A DNA stretch of 33,740 bases from an uncultured Clostridia bacterium (GTDB taxonomy: Bacteria > Bacillota > Clostridia > Oscillospirales > Acutalibacteraceae): the NCBI GenBank assembly GCA_937880805.1, contig CALGRR010000078.1, positions 1 through 33,740 on the forward strand, written 5' to 3'. Positions 14,071 to 21,410 of this stretch are shown in pieces; position 1 is the first letter of the stretch; every line of letters starts with the position of its first letter. The position numbers and the translations under genes were made by a program. The notes under the pieces are model-generated. The model was not told where the DNA came from and searched no databases. It was given only the letters and a program-made list of their open reading frames with translations.

Positions 14071-16332
14071 TTATTCAAAATTTTCGGCAGCCTTATCTGC
14101 CTCAACCTGCTCGCTCATAGACTGGATTTTTATGAGCTTATAATACTTGCCCTTAAGAGCCATAAGCTCTTCGGGTGAGCCGAATTCAATGATGTTGCCC
14201 TTGTCAACAACAATAATCTTGTTTGCCTTGCGGAGTGTTGAGAGGCGGTGGGCAATCATAAGGGTTGTTCTGCCTCTTATGAGGCGGTCAATGGCATCCT
14301 GAATAAGCTTTTCTGTTTCAGAGTCAACAGCAGAGGTTGCTTCGTCAAAAATAAGGATGCCGGGGTTTTTGAGCACGGCTCTTGCGATTGAAAGCCTTTG
14401 CTTTTCACCGCCCGAAAGACCAACGCCTCTTTCACCGAGCATCGTGTCATATGCGTTGGGCAGGCGGGAAATGAAGCCGTGTGCATTGGCTATATCGGCG
14501 GCATTGAGCACCTGCTCGGGGTGAGCAGAGGGAAGCGAATAGGCAATGTTGTTGAATATGGTGTCGCGGAACATCATAGGCTCCTGCTGAACATAACCGA
14601 TTTGCGAACGGTAATAGCCCATATCAATATCCTTGATGTTAACGTTATCAACGAATATTTCGCCCTCATAATCATCATAAAATCTCATAAGAAGATTTAT
14701 GAGGGTTGATTTGCCCGAGCCTGTTGTGCCCACAATACCGACAACATCGCCCGGCTCGATAACGAAGTTTACATCGTTAAGAACCTTTTTTGAACGGTCA
14801 AAGGAAAAATTAACGTTTCTGAATTCGATTTTTCCTTTCATAGTACCAAGCTCATTACCCTTGCCGAAATCGGGTTCGGGTTCGGCATTGATTATTTCGA
14901 GCACCTTCTCTGTTGATGCAACCGCATTCTGATAAGAGTCGCTTAAGTTTGCAAAGAAGTTGACGGGATTATAGAACATACTTGTGTATGAAATGAACGA
15001 AACAAGAACACCGAGAGAGAGCTTATCGGGTGTGTTGATAACCATATTTCCGCCAACAAGCCATATGATTACCGAGCCGCAGGTTACAAGGAAGGTTATA
15101 ACTGCGGGAAAAATAGCGGCAACCTTTGCTGCTCTGCGGTCTTCAAACGCCCAGTCATCAACCTGACGGTCAAATTTCTTTATCGCTTTTTCTTCGCTTG
15201 AGAAGGATTTAACAATTCTTATGCCGGGAATTGTATCCGAAAGAATGCTTGAAATTGCAACGCCCCTTCGCCATAAACGGCGGTAAACGGGCGATATTTT
15301 TTTGCCGAAATATCTGCTGCAAAAAGCAACAATCGGCACGGGAGTGAGCGAAAGAAGGGTGAGCTTCCAGTTCATTGAAAGCATAATAACGATAATGCCT
15401 ATCATCATAAAGAGCTGAACAACAGCCTCCTGCGTTATGCGGAGCATAAACTGCTGAAGCACGGTTGTGTCTGAATTAACACGGTTGATAACCGAGCCCG
15501 TTGAGGTTTTATCGTAAAACTTCATCGGCAGATACTGTGCTTTGGCGTAAATATCTTTTTTTAGGTCGGCAATTATTCCGTCGCCCGCAACACGGAGAAG
15601 GTATGAACGCAGAGCACCGATACCGTACTGCACAATATAAATGAGCAGCAGAAAAACAATAACCGCAACAAGCATTTTAACATCCTTGTTGGGAATAACC
15701 GTATCAACCATCATACTTGTTATATACGGCGGCACAAGTGCGGCGGCAGTTGTTATGATTGAAAGAACAATGCAAACACCGAGCATTCCGAGATGGGGCT
15801 TTATGTAGTGGAAAAGGGTTGAAAGAATTTTGCTTTTGCCCTGGCAGTTAAGACATTCCGCATTGGGTGCAGGCAGCTTTCTGCCGCATTTGGGGCAGAA
15901 CGAACGCAGATTTTTATAAGAAACCTCAACGGCGGCAAGGCGGCTTTCAACGCTCTCTCCGCTTTTGACCTTAGTTATAAAATCTGCCGCAGCATCGCAT
16001 ATATCCGCACACGCAAAGGTGAAGCGGAGCAGGTCTATGCTTGAACCGCCAACGGTTTTAGCCTTGAGAACGGCATTTCCGTACATTCTTTTAACGGAAA
16101 TTTCATCAATGCTTGCAAAATCAAGGCTCAAAGCACCGCCGTCAAAGTAATCGCCGACGGCAACAATTTTATCTGCCGAAACATAAACCGCACCCGTGCC
16201 GTAATTGCTGTTGATATCAAGGTCTGAAACAACGGCAAAAAGCGGATTTTCATTCTTACCGAAATGCTTTTCGGCAGTCTTAACAATGTGTTTATCTGCG
16301 GGTTTATTGATAAGCAGTTTTTCGGGAATCAT
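14071..16332 (-). CDS. ABC exporter with N-terminal PH-like domain and zinc ribbon
   Basis: A 753-residue fused exporter. Residues 1-140 form a beta-rich, PH-like domain. A zinc ribbon follows, with C146, C149, C160 and C163. Six membrane helices span about 180-460 (type IV exporter fold), then the ATPase with GTTGSGKST near 535, LSGGEKQR near 640 and ILIFDEATS near 660. Such proteins work as dimers and export lipids, peptides or drugs. The extra N-terminal 170 residues match the DUF1854-associated exporters and set it apart from usual MsbA-like pumps. I start at the ATG at 16330-16332, where GGGAGGG lies 6 bases upstream; an outer ATG at 16347 lies within that ribosome site. Confidence 0.9.
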   Translation of the reverse strand: MIPEKLLINKPADKHIVKTAEKHFGKNENPLFAVVSDLDINSNYGTGAVYVSADKIVAVGDYFDGGALSLDFASIDEISVKRMYGNAVLKAKTVGGSSIDLLRFTFACADICDAAADFITKVKSGESVESRLAAVEVSYKNLRSFCPKCGRKLPAPNAECLNCQGKSKILSTLFHYIKPHLGMLGVCIVLSIITTAAALVPPYITSMMVDTVIPNKDVKMLVAVIVFLLLIYIVQYGIGALRSYLLRVAGDGIIADLKKDIYAKAQYLPMKFYDKTSTGSVINRVNSDTTVLQQFMLRITQEAVVQLFMMIGIIVIMLSMNWKLTLLSLTPVPIVAFCSRYFGKKISPVYRRLWRRGVAISSILSDTIPGIRIVKSFSSEEKAIKKFDRQVDDWAFEDRRAAKVAAIFPAVITFLVTCGSVIIWLVGGNMVINTPDKLSLGVLVSFISYTSMFYNPVNFFANLSDSYQNAVASTEKVLEIINAEPEPDFGKGNELGTMKGKIEFRNVNFSFDRSKKVLNDVNFVIEPGDVVGIVGTTGSGKSTLINLLMRFYDDYEGEIFVDNVNIKDIDMGYYRSQIGYVQQEPMMFRDTIFNNIAYSLPSAHPEQVLNAADIANAHGFISRLPNAYDTMLGERGVGLSGGEKQRLSIARAVLKNPGILIFDEATSAVDSETEKLIQDAIDRLIRGRTTLMIAHRLSTLRKANKIIVVDKGNIIEFGSPEELMALKGKYYKLIKIQSMSEQVEADKAAENFE

Positions 16333-16366
16333 ATTCTTCCCTCCCATACATTATTATTGTGACTGC

Positions 16367-16395
16367 ATTATAAAACCATTTTTAAATCAAGTCAA
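16367..16395 (-). promoter_or_regulatory. Promoter of the ABC/DUF1854/DarA/phosphoesterase operon
   Basis: On the minus strand TTGACT (16390-16395), 17 bases, TATAAT (16367-16372), followed by an about 30-base leader to the start at 16332. All four genes from here to 12020 are on one strand with gaps under 20 bases. Confidence 0.8.
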
Positions 16396-16402
16396 TATAT
16401 GT

Positions 16403-16431
16403 AAAGCAGAAAATCAATAATTTTCTGCTTT
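16403..16431 (-). terminator. Terminator overlapping the rubrerythrin stop
   Basis: A perfect 12-bp stem AAAGCAGAAAAT (16403-16414) with its complement at 16420-16431 and a 5-base loop. The upstream arm is the last codons of the rubrerythrin gene. The downstream T-run is poor (TTTACATATATT), so its efficiency is uncertain. Confidence 0.6.
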
Positions 16432-16953
16432 AATTTCAAAGAAGGACTGAGTGTGTGAACAAACGGGGCAGATTTTCGGTGCCGCCTTGCCGGTGTGGAT
16501 GTGACCGCAGTTGCGGCAAAGCCACACAACCTCGTTTGTGCGTTCAAAAACAATGCCCTTATCAAGGTTTTCGCGAAGCTTGCGGAAACGCTCCTCGTGC
16601 TCTTTTTCAATACCGCCTACAAGCTTGAAGAGTGCCGCAATCTGCGTGAAGCCCTCTTCTGTTGCAACCTGCTCAAACTCCTTATACATTTCGGTCCACT
16701 CAAAGTTTTCGCCCGCCGCCGCATCAACAAGGTTTTCGGCAGTTTCGGGCATTGAATTGTTATGCAGGAGCTTGAACCATATTTCGGCGTGCTCTTTTTC
16801 GTTGTTTGCTGTTTCGGTGAAAATTGCGGCAATCTGCTCATAGCCGTCTTTTTGTGCCTTTGCGGCATAGTAGGTGTATTTGTTTCTTGCCTGAGATTCG
16901 CCTGCAAATGCCGCCATAAGATTTGCTTCTGTTCTGCTTCCTTTGAATTCCAT
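16414..16953 (-). CDS. rbr: Rubrerythrin
   Basis: An oxidative-stress protein of anaerobes that reduces hydrogen peroxide. The N-terminal ferritin-like diiron domain has the ligands EEAN-type pattern (E20 in AGESQARNKY, then EKEHAEIW near 52-59 and EKEHEERF near 115-122), and the C-terminal rubredoxin domain has CRNCGHIHTG and CPVCSH (about 146-166). The length of 179 residues is typical. The ATG follows GGGAGG by 8 bases, and that ribosome site can be paired by an upstream hairpin (see 16962-16995). It lies alone between the RsmI operon and the ABC operon. Confidence 0.96.
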   Translation of the reverse strand: MEFKGSRTEANLMAAFAGESQARNKYTYYAAKAQKDGYEQIAAIFTETANNEKEHAEIWFKLLHNNSMPETAENLVDAAAGENFEWTEMYKEFEQVATEEGFTQIAALFKLVGGIEKEHEERFRKLRENLDKGIVFERTNEVVWLCRNCGHIHTGKAAPKICPVCSHTQSFFEIKAENY

Positions 16954-16961
16954 AATAAAAA

Positions 16962-16995
16962 CCTCCCATTGCCATTATTTTCAGCAAACGGGAGG
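16962..16995 (-). promoter_or_regulatory. Hairpin covering the rubrerythrin ribosome site
   Basis: On the minus strand CCTCCC (complement of 16990-16995) pairs with GGGAGG, the ribosome site of rbr (complement of 16962-16967). The stem is extended by TTGC/GCAA with one bulge and a G-U pair, and is followed by TTTTTATT. It is either the terminator of the upstream operon (17004-19182), re-used as ribosome site, or a structure that hides the rbr ribosome site. No separate promoter was recognised between the two. Confidence 0.5.
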
Positions 16996-17003
16996 AATAT
17001 TAT

Positions 17004-17615
17004 TCATATAAACTTTTCAATATTTTCACGGATGAATTTTCCTGCTTGTGAGCAGATTTCAGCATACGAATCAAGCTCTGCAAATTCTTTATCGAGAGCT
17101 TTTATCTCTTCGGGGATAAATGAGGTTGTTTCGTCATCTCTGTCGAATGCAAGAAACTCTTTTTCAAAAATTCCGCATATGTTTTCATCGGAAATTTTAT
17201 TGAGCAAAGCCCTTGCTTCGCCCGTTACGGGCTGACCGTTTGCTTCGAAAAAAGCACTCAGCCTTTCCGCACCGTCTTCAACAACGAGAGCAAGCGAATA
17301 AATGCCCTTCTGCTCTGCGGTAAGAGCTTCAAATTCGGCGTTCATATCCGCTTTATCGGCAACTCTTTTCTGAAGATTGAGGGCAGTTCCTTTGAAAAGT
17401 CTTTCAGGGTCTGCAGACTGAGCAAGAGAGGGAGTGAGAACCGCAAATTCGTTGCGAAGCTCTTTTTCTTCCTTCAGCCTTTTCATATTCTTTTCCATTT
17501 CTGCGTGGCGGCGTGAGCTTGCCTGACCCGCTTTAAGGCACACGAAGAGAGTAAGGATAATAAGTGCGATGAAAATAACTATGAGATAGGGCCTTTCAAG
17601 AAAATATTCAATCAT
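17004..17615 (-). CDS. Membrane-anchored acidic protein, unknown
   Basis: A 203-residue protein with one N-terminal membrane helix (RPYLIVIFIALIILTLFVCL, residues 8-27), a basic and charged coiled-coil-like stretch (ASSRRHAEMEKNMKRLKEEKELR), then a helical acidic domain without motifs I recognise. The start overlaps the RsmI stop by 4 bases (ATGA), so it is translationally coupled to RsmI. Orientation is likely N-out/C-in. Its linkage to two RNA/cofactor methylases suggests no specific job. Confidence 0.75.
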   Translation of the reverse strand: MIEYFLERPYLIVIFIALIILTLFVCLKAGQASSRRHAEMEKNMKRLKEEKELRNEFAVLTPSLAQSADPERLFKGTALNLQKRVADKADMNAEFEALTAEQKGIYSLALVVEDGAERLSAFFEANGQPVTGEARALLNKISDENICGIFEKEFLAFDRDDETTSFIPEEIKALDKEFAELDSYAEICSQAGKFIRENIEKFI

Positions 17616-18448
17616 TTCTCTTCCTCCTCAATAAGAAGTCTGTAAATTTCGCCTTTTTTGAATCCGCTTTCTTTAGCGGCAATTTTGGCGGCATTGCTTT
17701 TGCTTTCGCCCGATTCAACAAGGTCCTTTGCGTAAGCAACAGCCTGCTCAACCGTCATTGCTTCTGCGGCTTCGGGCGAGGCACCGTTTACTATAAGAAC
17801 GATTTCACCTTTTATAGCTTCTTCGGAATATCTTTTTATTGCCGAGGCAAAATCTGTTTTTATAACCTCTTCGTGTATTTTGGTCAGCTCTCTGACTATT
17901 GCGATTTCTCTGTTGCCGAGAACGGCTTCAAGGTCTTTGAGCGTGTTGAGAAGCTTATGGGGTGCTTCATAAAAAATCATTGTTCGGGTTTCATTTTTCA
18001 GCGAAGCAATATGCTCCCGTCTTTCTGCCTTTTCGGTTGAAACAAAGCCTTCAAAGGTAAATCTTTTTGAGGGCATACCCGATATTGCAAGTGCGGTTGC
18101 AAAAGCACACGGACCGGGCACGGCTTCAACCTTTATGCCTTTTTCGTGGCATATTTTAACCAGATCCTCGCCGGGGTCGGAAATTGCGGGCATACCCGCA
18201 TCGGTAACAATAGCGGCTGTTTCGCCCGAAAGTATTCTTTCTGCAATAACGGGGCCTCTTTCAAAGCGGTTATGCTCAAAATAGCTTACCATAGGTTTTT
18301 TTATTCCGAAATGATTGAGAAGCTTAAGCGTGACACGGGTATCCTCTGCGGCGATAAAATCGCATTTTTCAAGTATATCAAGTGCTCTGGGAGAAATATC
18401 GCCCAGATTTCCTATGGGTGTTCCAACAACATAAAGAGTTCCGTTCAA
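17612..18448 (-). CDS. rsmI: 16S rRNA 2'-O-ribose C1402 methyltransferase
   Basis: Methylates the 2'-hydroxyl of C1402 in 16S rRNA, near the decoding centre. The tetrapyrrole-methylase-type fold is shown by LYVVGTPIGNLGDISPRALDIL at residues 5-26, AAEDTRVTLKLLNHFGI at 34-50, IVTDAGMPAISDPGEDLVK near 79-97 and VEAVPGPCAFATALAISGMP near 106-125. The C-terminal RsmI-type extension ends with SNAAKIAAKESGFKKGEIYRLL. The 278-residue length is normal. It overlaps both neighbours by 4 bases and is the middle gene of a coupled trio. Confidence 0.95.
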   Translation of the reverse strand: MNGTLYVVGTPIGNLGDISPRALDILEKCDFIAAEDTRVTLKLLNHFGIKKPMVSYFEHNRFERGPVIAERILSGETAAIVTDAGMPAISDPGEDLVKICHEKGIKVEAVPGPCAFATALAISGMPSKRFTFEGFVSTEKAERREHIASLKNETRTMIFYEAPHKLLNTLKDLEAVLGNREIAIVRELTKIHEEVIKTDFASAIKRYSEEAIKGEIVLIVNGASPEAAEAMTVEQAVAYAKDLVESGESKSNAAKIAAKESGFKKGEIYRLLIEEEEK

Positions 18449-19182
18449 GTGTTTTCACCTCTGTTTTCAAGCAGATAATCGCCGTAAATCTGCTTCATTT
18501 CATCGGAATATCCGTTTTCGCCGTGAACAAAAAGCTCGGGTTCAACCGTCATTCCGCTTTTGCCGCCTCTTCTGCCTTCGATAAGAGCGAGCCACGGGGC
18601 TTTACCTGCACATTTTGAAACAAGTCTTAATCTTTTGGGCTCAATGCCTGCCGAACGCATTTCGCAGAAAAGCTCGCAAAGCCTTTCGGGGCGGATGCAC
18701 ATACAAAGCTTTCCGCCGAAATTCAGAAGCTTTGCCGCAGTTTTACATATATCGGCAAAAGAGCACATCGTTTCGTGCCTTGCAATTTTATCGGCATCGG
18801 AACGGCTTTCTATTCCTGCTCCGTTTGCCTTATAAGGGGGATTCATTGTAACAATATCAAAACAGCCGAAGGGCACAACGCCTTTGAGTTCCTTCAAATC
18901 TGCGTTGACTGCGGTCAGTCTGTTCTGAAGCGAATTGAATTCAATCGCTTTTTCAATCTGGCTTGCACCGAGAGGCTGAATTTCAACCGCTGTTATTTTT
19001 CCCGTTTCTTTTTTGCACCAGAGAAGGGGAATTATGCCGCAGCCCGAGCCTAAATCGCAGCAAACGGCACGCTTTGAGGGCGAAGCAAAGTTTGCAAGAA
19101 GAACGGCATCCGTTCCGAAGGTGTGAGCCTGCGAAACAAAGGCGGTTATGCCGCCGCCGAGATATTCTTCACGAAATTCCAT
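18445..19182 (-). CDS. trmN6: tRNA1(Val) adenine-N6 methyltransferase-like (TrmN6)
   Basis: An S-adenosylmethionine-dependent methylase of 245 residues. The cofactor site is DLGSGCGIIPLL (43-54) and the catalytic motif is NPPY (114-117), typical of N6-adenine methylases of the YfiC/TrmN6 group. That enzyme acts on A37 of tRNA-Val, but YfiC-like proteins in Firmicutes are less studied, so the exact target is uncertain. The start follows GGAGGGG by 6 bases and sits only about 15 bases from the predicted transcription start. It overlaps RsmI by 4 bases. Confidence 0.88.
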   Translation of the reverse strand: MEFREEYLGGGITAFVSQAHTFGTDAVLLANFASPSKRAVCCDLGSGCGIIPLLWCKKETGKITAVEIQPLGASQIEKAIEFNSLQNRLTAVNADLKELKGVVPFGCFDIVTMNPPYKANGAGIESRSDADKIARHETMCSFADICKTAAKLLNFGGKLCMCIRPERLCELFCEMRSAGIEPKRLRLVSKCAGKAPWLALIEGRRGGKSGMTVEPELFVHGENGYSDEMKQIYGDYLLENRGENT

Positions 19183-19203
19183 TTTACCCCTCCTTTTTTA
19201 ATA

Positions 19204-19232
19204 ATTATATCATTTTATAAATTTGTTGTAAA
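19204..19232 (-). promoter_or_regulatory. Promoter of the trmN6-rsmI operon
   Basis: On the minus strand TTTACA (19227-19232), 17 bases, TATAAT (19204-19209), leaving a leader of only about 15 bases before the ATG. It begins just after the EamA stop codon. Confidence 0.8.
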
Positions 19233-19234
19233 GC

Positions 19235-20137
19235 TTACTTTTTTGCCTTAACGGAAATAATAAAGATTGTTGAAATAATCATCGCAAAGCCTATGAAATC
19301 CGTTGGCATAAAAGCAGTTTTGAGCCACAGAGCCGAAATAACGGTTGCCGAAACAGGCTCTATGCTTGAAATTATGCTTGCTTTTGATGCTCCGATAAGA
19401 TGCACACCTTCAAGAAAGAATGAATATGCAATAACCGTTCCGAAGATTATAACTCCGCCCAAAGCAAGAATTAAAGAAAGGCTTATTTCGGGCATTATTT
19501 CCCAAGGCCTGAAAATCGGCAGCATACATATTCCGCCTATGAGCATACCCCAGCCGAGTATGGTGGGGGTATCGGAAATTTTAAGCAGAGGGGCGGGAAT
19601 GAGCGTGTAGCAAACAAGAAATACCGCCGCTGCAAGCCCCCAGAAAAGAGCCTTCGGAGAAAGCGTCATATTTTCCGCACCGCCCGCAGCAATAAAGAAT
19701 GTGCCGCCGATTGCAAGAATAATGGCAACAATCTCAAAAGCTTTCGGTGCACGCCTGTCTTTTACGCAGGTGAAGGCAAGAATCATTGCGGGCGAAAGAT
19801 ATTGCAGAACCGTTGCAACGCCTGCATTTGAAAATTCTATTGCCCTGAAATATGAATATTGGCACATAACAAGCCCGAGCAGAGTGAATGCTGCCATAGT
19901 CAGAATGTTTTTCTTACCGTGCCACACGATGAATATTTTCTTTTTGTTCTTCACCGCACATATCAAAAGCAGTATCAGCCCCGAAAAAACCATTCTTATA
20001 GGAACAAGCCAATCCGAAGTCACGGTGTGAAAGGTGAAAAGATACTGACCGCACGAGCCCGAGAAGCCCCAGAATATTCCGCCGAGGAGTGTTATAATAA
20101 ATCCGATTGCGGTTTTATTTTTTAAAATGTTTTTCAT
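19235..20137 (-). CDS. EamA/DMT-family membrane transporter
   Basis: A 300-residue inner-membrane protein with about ten hydrophobic helices arranged as two EamA repeats. The first repeat has the GGIFWGFSGSCGQYLF start and RAIEFSNAGVATVLQYLSPAMILAF (113-137); the second has VIAYSFFLEGVHLIGASKASIISSIEPVSATVISALWL (236-273), both family patterns. The family carries amino acids, nucleosides or drug-like solutes; no substrate can be named. Its promoter lies in the CtsR intergenic region. SD AAGGAT is 10 bases upstream of the ATG. Confidence 0.9.
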   Translation of the reverse strand: MKNILKNKTAIGFIITLLGGIFWGFSGSCGQYLFTFHTVTSDWLVPIRMVFSGLILLLICAVKNKKKIFIVWHGKKNILTMAAFTLLGLVMCQYSYFRAIEFSNAGVATVLQYLSPAMILAFTCVKDRRAPKAFEIVAIILAIGGTFFIAAGGAENMTLSPKALFWGLAAAVFLVCYTLIPAPLLKISDTPTILGWGMLIGGICMLPIFRPWEIMPEISLSLILALGGVIIFGTVIAYSFFLEGVHLIGASKASIISSIEPVSATVISALWLKTAFMPTDFIGFAMIISTIFIISVKAKK

Positions 20138-20174
20138 AACAGATTATCCTTATAAGTAAAATAGCAACAGCGGA

Positions 20175-20203
20175 ATCATACCACAAAGGTCAAACAAAAT
20201 CAA
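20175..20203 (-). promoter_or_regulatory. EamA promoter with embedded CtsR-like box
   Basis: On the minus strand TTGATT (20198-20203), 17 bases, TATGAT (20175-20180). On the plus strand GGTCAAA (20188-20194), CAA, then AATCAAT (20198-20204) lies inside this promoter, with the 3-base spacing of CtsR heptads although the second half is imperfect. Confidence 0.55.
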
Positions 20204-20229
20204 TATCGTTTCGGCATAGGGAAGCAATA

Positions 20230-20414
20230 TTTGACCTATAATTTAATTGAAACACAAAAATGAAAAATCAAGAAAATTAAAGAAAATCAAAGAAAACAGA
20301 AGATAAACTCAAAAATCAAGCCGTAAAAAGCAAAATTTGACCTTTTCTGACCTTTGACCTTTTGACCTTCAAGGTCTAAAATATAGTCAAAGGTCAAAGA
20401 AAGTCAAAGTCAAA
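20230..20414. promoter_or_regulatory. CtsR operator array upstream of ctsR
   Basis: About nine (A/G)GTCAAA heptads are packed here. TTTGACC copies occur at 20230, 20336, 20353 and 20361, with a TCTGACC at 20346. Forward AGTCAAA or GGTCAAA copies occur at 20385, 20392, 20402 and 20408. GGTCAAA-GAA-AGTCAAA at 20392-20408 matches the CtsR consensus with its 3-base spacer; in reverse, TTTGACC-TTT-TCTGACC at 20336-20352 does as well. CtsR bound here would repress the clpC operon until heat or arginine phosphorylation releases it. Confidence 0.9.
20354..20382 (+). promoter_or_regulatory. Promoter of the ctsR-clpC operon
   Basis: TTGACC (20354-20359), 17 bases, TAAAAT (20377-20382). Both boxes are embedded in CtsR heptads, so repressor and polymerase would compete. 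A second -10-like TATAAT at 20237-20242 lacks a good -35 box. Confidence 0.6.
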
Positions 20415-20436
20415 CTTCGCGAAAAGAGATGATGAA

Positions 20437-20895
20437 ATGAGTTTAAGTAATCAGATAGCAAGAATGCTTCTTGAAATGCTGGAGAATGACGGCACAACAG
20501 AAATTCAGCGTAATGAGCTTGCACAAACCCTGGGCTGTGTGCCCAGCCAGATAAACTATGTTATATCTTCAAGATTCACTCCCGAGCAGGGCTATACCGT
20601 TGAAAGCAGAAGAGGCGGCGGCGGATACATCAAGATAACAAGAATAAATCTTGATAAGCCGTCGGTTGTTATGCATACGGTGAACAGCATAGGGAATTCG
20701 GTTGATAATTCAACCTGCCGTGCTCATATTCTTAATTTAAACCACAGAGGAATTATTGATGCACCGTGTGCAAGGCTGATGCTTGCGGCAACGGGGGATA
20801 ATGCACTGCGTAATCTGCCTGCACCCGTAAGAGATGCAGTCAGGGCATCAATATTCAAGCAGATGCTTTTATCAACAGACAGAAAGGATGATTGA
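20437..20895 (+). CDS. ctsR: Heat-shock repressor CtsR
   Basis: A dimeric winged-helix repressor of clp and related genes; the DNA-binding part senses heat. The N-terminus LSNQIARMLLEMLENDGTTEIQRNELAQTLGCVPSQINYVI contains the helix-turn-helix, and the wing ESRRGGGGYIKI (about 57-68) holds the conserved glycine tetrad that acts as thermosensor in Gram-positive CtsR. 152 residues is normal. It begins the CtsR-McsA-McsB-ClpC operon and is bound by its own upstream operators. The ATG is preceded only by a weak GAGATGA site, which may keep repressor levels low. Confidence 0.96.
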   Translation: MSLSNQIARMLLEMLENDGTTEIQRNELAQTLGCVPSQINYVISSRFTPEQGYTVESRRGGGGYIKITRINLDKPSVVMHTVNSIGNSVDNSTCRAHILNLNHRGIIDAPCARLMLAATGDNALRNLPAPVRDAVRASIFKQMLLSTDRKDD

Positions 20896-20897
20896 TT

Positions 20898-21410
20898 ATG
20901 TTATGTCAGAATTGCGGTAAAAACGAAGCAACAACACATATCAAACAGATAATTAACGGTGATATGGCGGAAAGCCATCTTTGCAAGGACTGTGCTTCAC
21001 ATCTCGGATATTCAGATGTTTTTTCAGGCTTCGGTCTTAATCTTTCGGAGTTTTTCGGCGGATTTCTCGGCGATATGGTGCCCGGCATTGCACAGAGCAA
21101 GGCTAAACGCTGCGAAAAATGCGGTGCCTCGTTTGAGGATATTGCAAGAGAGGGCAAGGTGGGCTGTGCAGATTGCTACAGAACATTTTATGATAAGCTT
21201 TTACCCTCAATCCAGAGAATTCACGGCAAGATAAAGCACAGCGGCAAGGTGAGTGCAAACACCGTTGATGCTCCCAAAGAAGAAACAAAGGAAGAGAAAA
21301 TTGAAAAGCTTAAAGTTATGATGAATGATGCCGTTGCAAAGCAGGAATTTGAAGAAGCGGCAAAAATCAGGGATGAAATAAAATCACTTGAAGGAGGGGA
21401 TAACAAATGA
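20898..21410 (+). CDS. mcsA: McsA, activator of the McsB arginine kinase
   Basis: A 170-residue zinc-binding partner of McsB. It has two CxxC pairs at the N-terminus (CQNCGKNEATTHIKQ...CKDC), two more in the middle (CEKCGAS...CADC, about 73-96), and a C-terminal UVR motif (KQEFEEAAKIRDEIKSLE, about 148-165) that contacts ClpC-type partners. I chose the ATG at 20898, with AAAGGA upstream; a TTG two codons earlier overlaps the ctsR stop. The next gene, mcsB, overlaps by 4 bases. Confidence 0.95.
   Translation: MLCQNCGKNEATTHIKQIINGDMAESHLCKDCASHLGYSDVFSGFGLNLSEFFGGFLGDMVPGIAQSKAKRCEKCGASFEDIAREGKVGCADCYRTFYDKLLPSIQRIHGKIKHSGKVSANTVDAPKEETKEEKIEKLKVMMNDAVAKQEFEEAAKIRDEIKSLEGGDNK

Noticed and set aside
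20237..20242. TATAAT upstream of ctsR as main promoter
   Set aside because: No acceptable -35 box 16-18 bases upstream; the 20354-20382 promoter fits better.
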